DNA of 64,000 nucleotides, from the NCBI RefSeq assembly GCF_024742075.1, contig NZ_JANSGD010000003.1, positions 124,001-188,000 of the forward strand. The letters run 5' to 3'. The notes beneath the pieces are model-generated. The model had not been told where the DNA came from, searched no databases, and worked only from the letters and a program-made list of their open reading frames with translations. The DNA comes from Facklamia sp. 7083-14-GEN3 (lineage in GTDB: Bacteria; Bacillota; Bacilli; Lactobacillales; Aerococcaceae). Both the position numbers and the translations under genes were made by a program. Shown here piece by piece: positions 30,180 to 41,080 of this stretch. How positions within the stretch are numbered: position 1 is the stretch's first letter; each line of letters opens with the position of its first letter.

Positions 30180-32798
30180 TTAAACATTTTTAATAGCACT
30201 TTGTGCAGCGGCTAATTGTGCAATTGGGACACGGTAAGGTGAGCAAGATACATATGAAAGACCTGCTTGGTGGAAGTGGTCAATTGAACGAGGGTCTCCT
30301 CCTAGCTCTCCACAGACACCAATTTTTAAGTTGTTTTTTACAGAACGTCCGCGATCTACTGCTATCTCAACAAGTTCTTTAACAGCATAAGTGTCAATGG
30401 TTTGGAAAGGATCATCTTTTAAGATGCCTTGTTCAAGATATTGGTTCAAGAATTTACCAGCATCATCACGTGAGTATCCAAATGTTAATTGAGTTAAATC
30501 ATTAGTACCAAATGAGAAGAATTCAGCTTCGTTTGCTAATTGATCAGCAATTAAACAAGCGCGAGGTGTTTCAACCATTACCCCAACTGTAAATTCTATA
30601 TTTATCTTTTCTTGCTCAAGAACATTTTCTAAATGCTCTTTTATTTTTGATTTTAAGTGAACTAATTCAGCTTGACTACTTACTAAAGGAATCATGATCT
30701 CTGGTTTAACTTTAACACTATCTTTTGCTACTTTCATAGCTGAGCGAATAACTGCTTCTGCTTGCATGATATATAAGTCAGGGTAAGACATTCCCATACG
30801 ACAACCACGGTGGCCCATCATAGGGTTAACTTCCTTCATAGACTGTACCCGGTCACTCAATTCAGAAGCATCGATTTGAAGTTGTTTAGCAACTTGATTA
30901 ATTTCATTTTGACCATGCGGTAAAAATTCATGTAACGGAGCATCCAATAAACGAACTACAACTGGTTTATCTTGCATTAACTCAAAGATATGAGAAAAAT
31001 CTTCGGTCTGGAAATTACGGATAGCATCTAAACATGTTTGACGATCTGCGGGATTCTTGGCAAGTAGGAATTTACGAATCGCTATTAGACGATCTTCTTG
31101 GAAGAACATATGCTCAGTTCTAACTAGTCCAATCCCAACTGCACCAAAGCGCAAGCCATTTTCAATATCTGAAGCGGTTTCTGCATTCATCCGAATAGCT
31201 AATTGAGCATATTGACGAGACCATTCTAAGACTTTATCTAAGTCCTCATTTGCTCCGCCTGCAACCGTTGGAATTTCACCAATGTATAGACGGCCTGTAG
31301 TACCGTCTACAGAAATAACATCTCCTTCATTAAGTTGGCCACCAGGATAAGATAAAGTCTTCTTCTCTTCATTGATGTCTAATTCACTACAACCTGCTAC
31401 ACAGCATTTACCCATTCCACGAGCGACAACAGCCGCATGAGAAGTCATACCCCCTTGGCTGGTCACAATAGCATTAGCGGAGTTCATTCCTGCAATATCT
31501 TCTGGTGAAGTTTCGTGACGAACTAATATAACTGATTTGCCGGCATCTGCCCACTCTTTTGCAGTGACTGCATCGAAAACGATTTGCCCAGTTGCAGCAC
31601 CAGGACTAGCTGGTAGTCCTAACTTAGAAATTAATTCTGCTTGATTTAAAGCGTTCGGATCAAAAGCAGGGTGAAGCAATGTGTGTAGAGATTCTGGATT
31701 AATAGTTAAGAGAGCTTTATCAGCTGTTAAGATGCCTTCGTTGACAAAGTCAACCGCAATTTTTACAGCTGCTTGAGCAGTCCGCTTACCGTTTCTAGTT
31801 TGAAGAATATATAACTTTTTATCTTCAATAGTAAATTCGATATCTTGCATATCGGAATAATGTTTTTCTAATTTGTCAGTTAATTCTAAAATTTCTTGAT
31901 AAATTTCAGGGAATTGATCACGTAATCGATTGATTGAAACAGGTGTACGAATTCCAGCAACAACATCTTCACCCTGTGCATTGGTTAGATATTCACCATA
32001 TAATTCGTGCTTACCGTTTGCTGGGTTGCGTGTAAAGAGAACTCCTGTACCCGATGATTCACCACTATTACCAAAGACCATTTCCTGAATGTTGACAGCT
32101 GTACCTAAGTCATCTGGAATATTATTTAAGCGACGATAGACAATAGCTCGTTGGTTATTCCATGATTTAAAGACTGCTTCTACAGCTGCGTAAATTTGTT
32201 GGTAAACATCTTGAGGGAATGGATGGTTCAATTCTTCTTGATAGACAGCTTGATAATCCTTAACGATTCCTTTAAGGTGGTCAGCTGTCAGTTCGTAATC
32301 ATAGTGTAAATGATTATCTATTTTAACTTGATTAAGGATTTTTTCAAATTTACTCATATCGATTTCATAAACGACGTTCCCATACATTTGAAGCAGGCGA
32401 CGATAACAGTCGTAAGCGAAGCGTTCGTTGTTGGTGATATGAGCTAATTTTAAAACATTCTCATCGTTAAGGCCTAAGTTTAAAATAGTATCCATCATAC
32501 CTGGCATAGAAATTTTTGCTCCAGAGCGAACAGAAACTAACAATAATTTTTCTGGATCATTAAAAGTCTTGCCTGAGATAGCTTCAAGATGATTTACGGC
32601 TTGCGTAATTTCATCCTTAAGCTCAGTTTTTAATCCTTTAGACTCCTTTAAGTATTCTAAACACGCTTGAGTTGAGATGGTAAATCCTTGGGGTACTGGG
32701 AAACCAAGGGTAGTCATTTCAGCCAAGTTGGCTCCTTTTCCACCTAATAGATCTTTCATTTTGGCATTTCCTTCACCAAATGCATACACACGTTTCAT
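30180..32798 (-). CDS. ppdK: Pyruvate, phosphate dikinase
   Basis: Interconverts pyruvate + ATP + Pi with PEP + AMP + PPi. 872 residues from ATG at 32798, 7 bp after AGGAGG; the upstream in-frame TTG (32804) abuts the RBS. Domains: N-terminal ATP-grasp nucleotide domain (GGKGANLAEMT at start), central phosphohistidine domain with GGMTSHAAV (catalytic His ~454, regulatory Thr ~452) and C-terminal PEP/pyruvate barrel ending around GVCGELGGDP (catalytic Cys). Intact at all key sites. First gene of its operon. Confidence 0.97.
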   Translation of the reverse strand: MKRVYAFGEGNAKMKDLLGGKGANLAEMTTLGFPVPQGFTISTQACLEYLKESKGLKTELKDEITQAVNHLEAISGKTFNDPEKLLLVSVRSGAKISMPGMMDTILNLGLNDENVLKLAHITNNERFAYDCYRRLLQMYGNVVYEIDMSKFEKILNQVKIDNHLHYDYELTADHLKGIVKDYQAVYQEELNHPFPQDVYQQIYAAVEAVFKSWNNQRAIVYRRLNNIPDDLGTAVNIQEMVFGNSGESSGTGVLFTRNPANGKHELYGEYLTNAQGEDVVAGIRTPVSINRLRDQFPEIYQEILELTDKLEKHYSDMQDIEFTIEDKKLYILQTRNGKRTAQAAVKIAVDFVNEGILTADKALLTINPESLHTLLHPAFDPNALNQAELISKLGLPASPGAATGQIVFDAVTAKEWADAGKSVILVRHETSPEDIAGMNSANAIVTSQGGMTSHAAVVARGMGKCCVAGCSELDINEEKKTLSYPGGQLNEGDVISVDGTTGRLYIGEIPTVAGGANEDLDKVLEWSRQYAQLAIRMNAETASDIENGLRFGAVGIGLVRTEHMFFQEDRLIAIRKFLLAKNPADRQTCLDAIRNFQTEDFSHIFELMQDKPVVVRLLDAPLHEFLPHGQNEINQVAKQLQIDASELSDRVQSMKEVNPMMGHRGCRMGMSYPDLYIMQAEAVIRSAMKVAKDSVKVKPEIMIPLVSSQAELVHLKSKIKEHLENVLEQEKINIEFTVGVMVETPRACLIADQLANEAEFFSFGTNDLTQLTFGYSRDDAGKFLNQYLEQGILKDDPFQTIDTYAVKELVEIAVDRGRSVKNNLKIGVCGELGGDPRSIDHFHQAGLSYVSCSPYRVPIAQLAAAQSAIKNV

Positions 32799-32826
32799 CA
32801 GCAATCCTCCTAAATTTAATTAATGC

Positions 32827-32865
32827 AACTTATCATATTATATAATGCATACTATTAGTTGTCAA
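32827..32865 (-). promoter_or_regulatory. ppdK promoter with CcpN-like sites
   Basis: On the minus strand: perfect TTGACA (32860-32865), 17-bp spacer, perfect TATAAT (32837-32842). Two 11-bp stretches (minus-strand TATGCATTATA at 32841-32851 and TATGATAAGTT at 32827-32837) each match 9 of 11 positions of the CcpN operator consensus as I remember it (TRTGHYATAYW). The promoter is firm; the operator is speculative. Confidence 0.8.
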
Positions 32866-33056
32866 TTATAAAAAAGATGTAAAATAAATTATTTTAACCG
32901 AGTATAACTTCAATGATGTCACACATTAAAATGTTCACTATACCTTTAAAGTCAATATATAATAAGGAAGTAAAAAATTGTCTTATTTCCAAGGGGATGT
33001 TAAAATTAAGAAGTAAAATTATATGTGAAAAAAATAATTTGGGGGAAGAAATACTT

Positions 33057-34391
33057 ATGAAGATAATTATTATTGGAACAAACCATGCCGGAATAGCAGC
33101 GGCAAATACCTTGCTAGAAAATTATCCAGAACATGAAATTGTAATGTTGGAGCGTAATTCAAATCTGTCTTACCTAGGGTGTGGAACAGCTCTATGGGTT
33201 GGACGACAAATTGATGATTATAAGGGGCTTTTCTATACTAATGAGGAGGCTTTTGCAAAAAAAGGAGCCCGTATTTACACTGAAACTGAGGTTTCAAACA
33301 TTGATTTTTCAAATAAAAAGGTATACGCTCAGAAAAAAGATGGCGAGAAGTTTGAAGAAAGCTATGACAAATTAATCTTAGCAACTGGATCGTTGCCAAT
33401 TTCTCCAAAGTTTCCGGGATATGATTTGGAAGGATTACATTTCTTGAAATTATTCCAAGAAGGACAAGCGGTTGATAAAGCTTTGGCAGATGAATCGGCT
33501 AAAAATGTTTGTGTAATTGGCGCGGGTTATATCGGTGTCGAAATTGCTGAAGCTGCTAAGAGACGTGGGAAGAATGTTCGTATTTTTGATGCAGAAAATA
33601 CATCGCTAGCTAGTTATTATGATCCAGAATTTGCGAAAATGATGGACGAAAACTTAAAGAATAATGGTATTTCGACGCATTTTGGTGAATTAGTTCAAGA
33701 ATATATCGGTGATAATGGTAAAGTTATAGCAGTCAGAACTAATAAAGGGACTTATGATGCTGATGTAGTGATTAACTCTATTGGCTTCCGCGCCAATACT
33801 GAGTTAGGTAAAAATCACCTTGACTTATTTGAAGGTGGAGCATACCTTGTAGACCGTCATTTTAAAACATCAGATGATGATGTTTATGCGATTGGCGATT
33901 GTGCAAGCAATTATTCGAATGCCATTCAAGGTACAACATACATTGCCTTAGCGTCTAATGCAGTTCGCTCGGGTATTGTGGCTGCTCATAACCTTGCTGG
34001 CACAGAGTTAGAAGGAGCTGGTGTTCAAGGCTCAAACGGAATTAATATTTTCAACTTAAAATTAGTTTCGACCGGTTTGACGTTAAAAGCAGCTGAACAA
34101 GCAAATATTGATGTAGAATATGTTGATCATGAAGATACACAGTTTCCGGGTTTCATGCCTGAAAATCATCAAGTCAAAATCAGAATTATTTATGAAAAGG
34201 CAAGTCGTCGTATAGTAGGGACTCAGTTAGCATCAGATTACGATGTGTCTTTATTAATCCACATGTTCTCCTTAGCTATTCAAGAAGAGGTCACAATTGA
34301 TAAGTTAGCATTACTGGATACCTTCTTCTTACCGCACTTTAACCAACCTTATAATTACATCACTGTGGCTGCTTTAAAAGCTAAAAAATAA
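33057..34391 (+). CDS. nox: NADH oxidase, H2O-forming type
   Basis: Flavoprotein that reduces O2 with NADH, regenerating NAD+ and consuming oxygen. 444 residues from ATG 33057 (GGGGGAAG about 7 bp upstream); the longer open frame from 32913 has no RBS. FAD site GTNHAGIAAANTLL, redox-active Cys at residue 42 in YLGCGTALWVG, NAD site GAGYIGVEIAEA, second FAD motif AIGDCA. The single Cys42 is the hallmark of the water-forming group, though CoA-disulfide reductases are related. Confidence 0.93.
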   Translation: MKIIIIGTNHAGIAAANTLLENYPEHEIVMLERNSNLSYLGCGTALWVGRQIDDYKGLFYTNEEAFAKKGARIYTETEVSNIDFSNKKVYAQKKDGEKFEESYDKLILATGSLPISPKFPGYDLEGLHFLKLFQEGQAVDKALADESAKNVCVIGAGYIGVEIAEAAKRRGKNVRIFDAENTSLASYYDPEFAKMMDENLKNNGISTHFGELVQEYIGDNGKVIAVRTNKGTYDADVVINSIGFRANTELGKNHLDLFEGGAYLVDRHFKTSDDDVYAIGDCASNYSNAIQGTTYIALASNAVRSGIVAAHNLAGTELEGAGVQGSNGINIFNLKLVSTGLTLKAAEQANIDVEYVDHEDTQFPGFMPENHQVKIRIIYEKASRRIVGTQLASDYDVSLLIHMFSLAIQEEVTIDKLALLDTFFLPHFNQPYNYITVAALKAKK

Positions 34392-34425
34392 TTAGAGCAA
34401 GGCAAGACAATATCTTCTATATAAT

Positions 34426-34504
34426 AAGGTAGCAATTATGATCCATTTAAAAAAGCTAGTAGTCCTTTTCAGCTTTTTCAAAGATTAAAAGCTACCTTTT
34501 TTTA
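34426..34504 (+). terminator. Nested-hairpin terminator after nox
   Basis: Outer arms AAGGTAGC (34426-34433) and GCTACCTT (34491-34498) enclose a second hairpin, AAAAAGCT / AGCTTTTT. The outer arm is followed by T residues. The loop is unusually long for a terminator. Confidence 0.65.
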
Positions 34505-34527
34505 TTTGAAAAAACTTTAAACATAGC

Positions 34528-34556
34528 TTGCATTACCATAATATGTTCGGTATAAT
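34528..34556 (+). promoter_or_regulatory. S10 operon promoter
   Basis: TTGCAT (34528-34533), 17-bp spacer, perfect TATAAT (34551-34556). No other strong promoter was noticed before rplQ, so it probably drives the whole supercluster. Confidence 0.85.
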
Positions 34557-34562
34557 ATCGGT

Positions 34563-34734
34563 TGTGTCAATTGGAGGGTTTTACCCAAAAATCAACACGA
34601 GCCCTTGAGAAAAGGGCGGCATGCAGTGAAACGAGAGGTTGTGACACGCTAGGCCGAGTTGCCAAGGGCTGGTTTGTTAGAAATTCTTGTGGAGCAAGTC
34701 ACATATTTTATATTGACGAAGGAGGAAATAAAAA
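34563..34734 (+). promoter_or_regulatory. Structured S10 operon leader
   Basis: About 170 nt before rpsJ, more GC-rich than neighbouring intergenic DNA. Visible pairings: GGGT/ACCC near the start, GCCCTT/AAGGGC (about 34602-34618), and TGTGAC/GTCACA enclosing a branched region that contains CTTG/CAAG. The layout suggests autoregulation by an operon ribosomal protein (L4 does this in E. coli). No named class was recognised. Confidence 0.55.
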
Positions 34735-35043
34735 ATGGCAAATCAAAAAATTCGTATTCGCTTAAAGGCTTATGAGCACCGTGCTCTTGATGTTTCTGCA
34801 GCGAAAATAGTTGAATCTGCTCAAAGAACAGGGGCTAAGACTTCAGGTCCAATCCCTCTACCAACAGATCGTACAGTCTATACCGTTATTCGTGCAACAC
34901 ACAAATACAAAGACTCTCGTGAGCAGTTCGAAATGCGTACACACAAACGTTTGATTGACATCGTTAATCCTACTGCAAAAACAGTAGATGCTTTAATGAA
35001 GTTAGACTTACCAAGTGGTGTGGACGTAGAAATCAAATTATAA
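34735..35043 (+). CDS. rpsJ: 30S ribosomal protein S10
   Basis: 102 residues, standard length, starting [19 protein letters not shown]. Part of the 30S head; also the NusE antitermination factor. AAGGAGG 8 bp before ATG. First gene of the S10 operon. Confidence 0.98.
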   Translation: MANQKIRIRLKAYEHRALDVSAAKIVESAQRTGAKTSGPIPLPTDRTVYTVIRATHKYKDSREQFEMRTHKRLIDIVNPTAKTVDALMKLDLPSGVDVEIKL

Positions 35044-35068
35044 AAAATAAAATAATGGAGGTGTACTC

Positions 35069-35704
35069 ATGACCAAAGGAATCTTAGGAACTAAAGTCGG
35101 AATGACTCAATACTTTACAGAAAATGGCGAATTGATCCCAGTAACAGTTATCCAAGCTCCTGCTAACGTTGTTTTACAAGTTAAAACAGTTGAAACAGAT
35201 GGCTATGAAGCAGTTCAAGTGGGATATCAAGATTTACGTGAAGTGTTGACAAACAAACCGCACAAGGGTCATGTAGCAAAAGCTAATGCTACTCCTAAGC
35301 GCTTCGTTCGCGAATTTCGTGATGTTGAGCTAGGAGATTATGAAGTAGGGCAAGAAATCACAGTTGAAACATTCGCAGTTGGTGATATCGTCGATGTGAC
35401 GGGTACATCAAAAGGTAAAGGGTTCCAAGGTGCTATTAAGCGTCATGGACAATCTCGTGGACCTATGGCTCACGGTTCTCGTTACCACCGTCGTCCTGGA
35501 TCAATGGGTATGGCATCAGATGCTTCTAAAGTATTCAAAGGTAAAAAATTACCTGGACAAACTGGTGGCGAGCGTATTACTATTCAAAACCTGGAAATTG
35601 TATCAGTAGATAGCGAAAACAATGTAATTCTTATTAAAGGAAACGTTCCAGGGGCTAAAAAATCACTCGTTGAAATTAAACAAGCAATTAAAACAGTTAA
35701 ATAA
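35069..35704 (+). CDS. rplC: 50S ribosomal protein L3
   Basis: 211 residues. Begins [20 protein letters not shown]; the loop that reaches the peptidyl transferase centre is present ([17 protein letters not shown]). Early 50S assembly protein. GGAGGTG upstream. Confidence 0.98.
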   Translation: MTKGILGTKVGMTQYFTENGELIPVTVIQAPANVVLQVKTVETDGYEAVQVGYQDLREVLTNKPHKGHVAKANATPKRFVREFRDVELGDYEVGQEITVETFAVGDIVDVTGTSKGKGFQGAIKRHGQSRGPMAHGSRYHRRPGSMGMASDASKVFKGKKLPGQTGGERITIQNLEIVSVDSENNVILIKGNVPGAKKSLVEIKQAIKTVK

Positions 35705-35729
35705 TATTTAAGAGGGGAGGAACGAGCAA

Positions 35730-36353
35730 ATGCCAAAAGTTACATTATTTAAACAAGATGGAACACAAGCAGGAGAAGTTGAATTAAATAAAACGATCTT
35801 CGGAATCGAACCTAATGAAGCGGTAGTTTTTGAAGCAGTCGTAATGCAAAGAGCTTCACTACGTCAAGGAACTCACGCGGTAAAAAACCGCTCAGCCGTT
35901 AGCGGTGGGGGACGTAAACCATGGAGACAAAAAGGAACAGGACGTGCGCGTCAAGGTTCTACAAGATCACCACAATGGGTAGGCGGTGGAGTTGTCTTTG
36001 GACCAACACCTCGTTCATATAGTTATAAATTACCTAAAAAAATGCGTCGTTTAGCATTAAACTCTGTACTATCTCAAAAAGTGATTGATGAGAAGTTAAC
36101 AGTTGTTGACGAATTAGTCTTTGACGCACCGAAATCAAAAGAATTCAAAGCAGTATTAAACAACTTAAATGTTGATAGCAAAACATTATTGATCTTAGAA
36201 GGTGCAAATGAAACAGCATACTTATCAGCACGTAACATTCCAAATGTAAAAGTGATTGATGATTTAAATGTGAATGTTTTAGATGTGATTAATGCGGATC
36301 GTGTTTTAATCACAAAAGCTGCGCTTTCAACAGTAGAGGAGGCTTTAGCATAA
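35730..36353 (+). CDS. rplD: 50S ribosomal protein L4
   Basis: 207 residues; the exit-tunnel loop [19 protein letters not shown] is present. In enteric bacteria L4 is the autoregulator of this operon. Its last base is the first base of rplW's ATG. Confidence 0.98.
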   Translation: MPKVTLFKQDGTQAGEVELNKTIFGIEPNEAVVFEAVVMQRASLRQGTHAVKNRSAVSGGGRKPWRQKGTGRARQGSTRSPQWVGGGVVFGPTPRSYSYKLPKKMRRLALNSVLSQKVIDEKLTVVDELVFDAPKSKEFKAVLNNLNVDSKTLLILEGANETAYLSARNIPNVKVIDDLNVNVLDVINADRVLITKAALSTVEEALA

Positions 36354-36649
36354 TGCAATTATCAGAAGTTCTATTACGTCCAGTAATTACCGAGCAATCA
36401 ATGCTAGCCATTGATGATAATAAATATACTTTCGAAGTTGACCGTCGTGCTAACAAGACTCACATCAAGCAAGCTGTTGAAGCAATGTTTGAAGGTGTTA
36501 AAGTAGCAAAAGTTAATACGATTAACGTAGATGGGAAAGCAAAGAGAATGGGACGTTATCAAGGTTTCACTCGTAAGTACAAAAAAGCAGTGGTTACCTT
36601 AACAGAAGATTCAAACCGGATCGAATTATTTGGCGAAGACGCTGAGTAA
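36353..36649 (+). CDS. rplW: 50S ribosomal protein L23
   Basis: 98 residues. Lies at the tunnel exit, the docking site for trigger factor and SRP. Shares one base with rplD's stop codon; the RBS (GAGGAGG) is inside rplD. Confidence 0.98.
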   Translation: MQLSEVLLRPVITEQSMLAIDDNKYTFEVDRRANKTHIKQAVEAMFEGVKVAKVNTINVDGKAKRMGRYQGFTRKYKKAVVTLTEDSNRIELFGEDAE

Positions 36650-36682
36650 TTCTTGAAAATAATAAAATAGGAGGGTAACGCA

Positions 36683-37513
36683 GTGGCAATTAAACATTAT
36701 AAAGCGACGACAAATGGACGTCGTAACATGACTGGATATGATTTTTCAGAGATCACTACAAAAACACCTGAAAAAACATTGTTAGAGTCACAAAAACAAC
36801 GTGCAGGTCGTAATGGTCAAGGGAAAATTACTGTACGTCACCATGGTGGTGGAAACAAACGTGCCTACCGTGTCATTGACTTTAAACGTAATAAAGATGG
36901 AGTAGTTGGAACAATTAAAACAATTGAGTACGATCCAAATCGTACAGCCAATATTGCTCTAGTGCATTATGAAGACGGTGTTAAAACATATATTCTGGCA
37001 CCTAAAGGCCTTAAAGTAGGTCAAAAAATTGAGTCGGGCGACAATGCTGATATTCAAATTGGAAATGCTTTGTCATTAGCTAATATTCCAGTAGGTACTG
37101 TTATTCATAACATTGAATTAAAACCTGGAAAAGGTGGACAATTAATTCGTTCAGCTGGTACAAGTGCTCAAGTTTTAGGTCAAGAAGGTAAATACACCCT
37201 AGTTCGCTTAAACTCAGGTGAAGTTCGCATGATTTTATCAACTTGCCGTGCAACAATCGGAACAGTAGGTAACGAACAACACGAATTGATTAATATCGGT
37301 AAAGCAGGTCGTTCACGTTGGTTATCTAAGCGTCCAACTGTACGTGGATCTGTAATGAACCCTAATGATCACCCACACGGTGGTGGTGAAGGTCGCGCTC
37401 CAATCGGACGTCCGTCACCAATGACTCCATGGGGTAAAAAAGCTATGGGTGTTAAGACTCGTAATACTAAGAAGAAATCTAGCAAATTAATTATTCGCGG
37501 ACGCAAGAAATAA
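36683..37513 (+). CDS. rplB: 50S ribosomal protein L2
   Basis: 276 residues from GTG 36683 after AGGAGGG. Needed for subunit association and peptidyl transfer; conserved C-terminal [19 protein letters not shown] with the key His. Confidence 0.98.
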   Translation: MAIKHYKATTNGRRNMTGYDFSEITTKTPEKTLLESQKQRAGRNGQGKITVRHHGGGNKRAYRVIDFKRNKDGVVGTIKTIEYDPNRTANIALVHYEDGVKTYILAPKGLKVGQKIESGDNADIQIGNALSLANIPVGTVIHNIELKPGKGGQLIRSAGTSAQVLGQEGKYTLVRLNSGEVRMILSTCRATIGTVGNEQHELINIGKAGRSRWLSKRPTVRGSVMNPNDHPHGGGEGRAPIGRPSPMTPWGKKAMGVKTRNTKKKSSKLIIRGRKK

Positions 37514-37544
37514 TAACCAATAAATTCTGAAGGGAGGCTACATT

Positions 37545-37826
37545 GTGACTCGTAGTTTGAAAAAAGGACCTTTTATTGATGAACATTTAATGAAAAAGGT
37601 AGAGGCTCAACAAGATGCCCAGAAAAAACAAGTGATTAAGACATGGTCTCGTCGTTCAACAATTTTCCCTAATTTTATTGGGATGACAATTGCTGTATAT
37701 GATGGCCGTAAGCACGTTCCGGTATTTATCCAAGAAGACATGGTGGGTCATAAATTAGGAGAATTCGTTCCTACACGTACTTATAGAGGCCACGTTGACC
37801 AAGATAAGAAAACTAAGAAACGCTAA
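37545..37826 (+). CDS. rpsS: 30S ribosomal protein S19
   Basis: 93 residues from GTG 37545, starting [15 protein letters not shown]. Head protein at the intersubunit bridge. AGGGAGG upstream. Confidence 0.98.
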   Translation: MTRSLKKGPFIDEHLMKKVEAQQDAQKKQVIKTWSRRSTIFPNFIGMTIAVYDGRKHVPVFIQEDMVGHKLGEFVPTRTYRGHVDQDKKTKKR

Positions 37827-37844
37827 TAAGAGGAGGTATATAAG

Positions 37845-38201
37845 ATGTCTGAACAAATTACATCTGCTAAAGCAATGGCAAAAACAGTTCGAATTGCTCC
37901 TCGTAAAGCTCGCTTAGTAATGGATCTTATCAGGGGCAAGCAAGTTGGAGAAGCAATGGCTATTTTGAAGTTCACTCCAAAAGCTGGTTCGCCAATTATT
38001 GAAAAAGTATTAAAGTCAGCAATTGCAAATGCTGAACATAATTATGACTTAGATTTAGAAACATTGTATGTAAGTGAAGCATACGTTAACGAAGGACCAA
38101 CGATGAAACGTTTCCGTCCACGTGCTAAAGGATCAGCTTCACCGATCTTAAAACGTACAAGCCACATCACAATTGTGGTATCAGAAAAAGAGGAGGCTTA
38201 A
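37845..38201 (+). CDS. rplV: 50S ribosomal protein L22
   Basis: 118 residues. Tunnel-wall protein; conserved [17 protein letters not shown] and the loop [10 protein letters not shown], a site of macrolide resistance changes. Three bases separate it from rpsC. Confidence 0.98.
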   Translation: MSEQITSAKAMAKTVRIAPRKARLVMDLIRGKQVGEAMAILKFTPKAGSPIIEKVLKSAIANAEHNYDLDLETLYVSEAYVNEGPTMKRFRPRAKGSASPILKRTSHITIVVSEKEEA

Positions 38202-38204
38202 TTA

Positions 38205-38861
38205 ATGGGTCAAAAAGTACATCCGATTGGAATGCGAGTTGGCATCATCCGCGATTGGGATACTAAATGGTATGCAGATAAGCAATATGCAGACTATTTA
38301 CACGAAGATATCAAGATTCGTGAGTATCTATACAAGAAATTAGCTGATGCCTCTGTATCCGTTATTCAAATTGAACGTGCAGCAAACCGCGTTGTCGTTT
38401 CTGTTAACACAGCTAAGCCAGGAATGGTTATTGGTAAAGGTGGATCAGAAGTAGACGTGTTACGTGCTGAACTAAACAAATTAACTGGCAAACAAGTTCA
38501 ATTAAACATTGTTGAAATTAAAGAGCCAGCATTAGATGCAAAACTAGTTGCAGAAGATATTGCTCAACAGTTAGAAAACCGTGTGGCATTCCGTCGCGCT
38601 CAAAAGCAAGCCATCCAACGCGTGATGAGAGCTGGCGCTAAAGGAATTAAAACAATGGTTTCAGGCCGTTTAAACGGTGCAGATATGGCAAGAACTGAGC
38701 ATTATACAGAAGGAACAGTTCCTTTACATACACTTCGTTCTGATATTGACTATGCTTGGGAAGAAGCAGACACTCAATATGGAAAACTTGGAGTTAAGGT
38801 ATGGATTTGTCGTGGAGAAATCTTACCAACTAAAAACAACTCTCAGAGAGGAGGAAATTAA
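38205..38861 (+). CDS. rpsC: 30S ribosomal protein S3
   Basis: 218 residues with the KH domain motif [12 protein letters not shown] and the mRNA-entry C-terminal domain. RBS is inside the end of rplV. Confidence 0.98.
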   Translation: MGQKVHPIGMRVGIIRDWDTKWYADKQYADYLHEDIKIREYLYKKLADASVSVIQIERAANRVVVSVNTAKPGMVIGKGGSEVDVLRAELNKLTGKQVQLNIVEIKEPALDAKLVAEDIAQQLENRVAFRRAQKQAIQRVMRAGAKGIKTMVSGRLNGADMARTEHYTEGTVPLHTLRSDIDYAWEEADTQYGKLGVKVWICRGEILPTKNNSQRGGN

Positions 38862-38863
38862 TC

Positions 38864-39298
38864 ATGTTAGTACCTAAACGTGTAAAACACCGTCGCGAAT
38901 TCCGTGGTAAAATGCGCGGAGAAGCAAAAGGTGGAAAGCAAGTTGACTTCGGATCATACGGTTTAAGAGCTACAGAGACTGGTTGGATTACCAACCGTCA
39001 AATCGAAGCTGCCCGTATCGCTATGACACGTTATATGAAACGTGGTGGGAAAGTATGGATTAAGATCTTCCCTCACAAATCATATACAAGTAAAGCTATT
39101 GGTGTTCGTATGGGTAAAGGTAAAGGGGCACCTGAAGGATGGGTAGCACCTACAAAACGTGGGAAAGTTCTTTTTGAAATTGACGGTGTAAGCGAAGAAA
39201 TCGCTAGAGAAGCCTTCCGTTTAGCTTCCCATAAATTACCAATCAAAACAAAATTTGTAAAACGTGAAGAATATGGTGGTGAATCGAATGAAAATTAA
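38864..39298 (+). CDS. rplP: 50S ribosomal protein L16
   Basis: 144 residues, starting [16 protein letters not shown]; sits near the A-site tRNA elbow. Its 3' end overlaps rpmC by 11 bp. Confidence 0.98.
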   Translation: MLVPKRVKHRREFRGKMRGEAKGGKQVDFGSYGLRATETGWITNRQIEAARIAMTRYMKRGGKVWIKIFPHKSYTSKAIGVRMGKGKGAPEGWVAPTKRGKVLFEIDGVSEEIAREAFRLASHKLPIKTKFVKREEYGGESNEN

Positions 39299-39482
39299 TG
39301 AAATAAGAGAATTATCCACTGCTGAAATGGTTGAAAAAGAAAAAGAATTCAAGCAAGAATTGTTTAACCTTCGATTCCAATTAGCAACAGGACAATTAGA
39401 AAACACTGCCCGTTTACGTCAAGTACGTAAATCTATTGCTCGCATAAAAACAGTCTTGCGTGAGCAAGAATTGTCTAAGTAA
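39288..39482 (+). CDS. rpmC: 50S ribosomal protein L29
   Basis: 64 residues from ATG 39288 ([14 protein letters not shown]), matching the family's N-terminus and length; an earlier in-frame ATG at 39264 lies deep in rplP. Two-helix protein at the tunnel exit. Confidence 0.97.
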   Translation: MKINEIRELSTAEMVEKEKEFKQELFNLRFQLATGQLENTARLRQVRKSIARIKTVLREQELSK

Positions 39483-39507
39483 AAACGACAAAGGAGGCAC
39501 ATATTAA

Positions 39508-40171
<664 letters not shown>

Positions 40172-40197
40172 TTTTAAGAAAAAGGAGGAAACAGTTC

Positions 40198-40503
40198 ATG
40201 CGTATTAAAACAGGAGATAAAGTCCTTGTGATTTCTGGTAAAGATAAAGGGAAACAAGGTACTGTTATTAAAAGTATTCCAAGTGAAGATAAAGTAGTTG
40301 TAGAAGGTATCAATATTGCGAAAAAACATCGCAAGCCAACCCAAACACAAACGGGTGGAATTGAAGAATTTCCAGCAGCGATTCATGTATCTAATGTAAA
40401 ATTAGTGGATCCTGAAACTGGCGAAGCAACTCGCGTAGGTTACCGATTTGAAGATGGTAAAAAAGTTCGTTTTGCTAAAAAGTCAGATAAAACTATCAAT
40501 TAA
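40198..40503 (+). CDS. rplX: 50S ribosomal protein L24
   Basis: 101 residues with the KOW motif [18 protein letters not shown]. Assembly initiator of the 50S subunit. Confidence 0.98.
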   Translation: MRIKTGDKVLVISGKDKGKQGTVIKSIPSEDKVVVEGINIAKKHRKPTQTQTGGIEEFPAAIHVSNVKLVDPETGEATRVGYRFEDGKKVRFAKKSDKTIN

Positions 40504-40523
40504 TTAGAAGGGAGGAACTTTAA

Positions 40524-41066
40524 ATGACAAATCGTTTAAAAGAAAAATATCTTAATGAAGTTGCCCCAAAATTGGTAGAGCAATTTAATTATTCTTCAAT
40601 TATGCAAGTCCCAAAAGTTGAAAAAATAGTAGTAAACATGGGCGTGGGTGACGCAACAGGTAACACAAAAAACTTAGAAAAAGCAGTTGATGAGTTAACT
40701 TTACTATCAGGTCAAAAACCAATCATTACTAAAGCTAAGAAATCAATCGCCGGTTTCCGTCTGCGTGAAGGAATGCCAATTGGTGCGAAAGTAACTTTAC
40801 GTGGCGAGAGAATGTATGATTTTCTAGATAAATTAATTTCTGTCGCTTTACCACGAGTAAGAGACTTCCAAGGAATTTCTAGTCGTGCTTTTGACGGTCG
40901 TGGTAACTATACACTAGGTGTTAAAGAACAATTAATCTTCCCGGAAATTAGCTACGATAATGTAGATAAAGTACGTGGGATGGACATTGTTGTTGTAACT
41001 ACTGCAAACACTGATGAAGAATCACATGCCCTTCTAAAAGAATTAGGCATGCCATTTAAGAAATAA
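40524..41066 (+). CDS. rplE: 50S ribosomal protein L5
   Basis: 180 residues; binds 5S rRNA with L18. Contains [16 protein letters not shown] and GIKEQ-type [11 protein letters not shown]. Confidence 0.98.
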   Translation: MTNRLKEKYLNEVAPKLVEQFNYSSIMQVPKVEKIVVNMGVGDATGNTKNLEKAVDELTLLSGQKPIITKAKKSIAGFRLREGMPIGAKVTLRGERMYDFLDKLISVALPRVRDFQGISSRAFDGRGNYTLGVKEQLIFPEISYDNVDKVRGMDIVVVTTANTDEESHALLKELGMPFKK

Positions 41067-41080
41067 AGGAGGCATTATCT

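Larger units (their letters stand above)
34392..34734. other. Intergenic region between nox and rpsJ
   Basis: 343 bp without a credible gene. It holds the nested hairpin terminator after nox, the S10 operon promoter and the structured S10 leader. A 67-codon frame starting at TTG 34562 lacks an RBS and runs through the leader hairpins into rpsJ. Confidence 0.8.

Noticed and set aside
32910-32942. Possible Rex (redox) operator upstream of nox
   Set aside because: TCAC/TTCAC half-sites are present but not in an inverted arrangement resembling TTGTGA-N-TCACAA.
32913-33056. N-terminal extension of nox
   Set aside because: Frame is open but lacks RBS and homology; the family begins at KIIIIGTNHAG, and ATG 33057 has GGGGGAAG upstream.
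34562-34765. 67-codon plus-strand frame in the S10 leader
   Set aside because: TTG start with no RBS, ends inside rpsJ in another frame, and coincides with the structured leader; composition is not protein-like.
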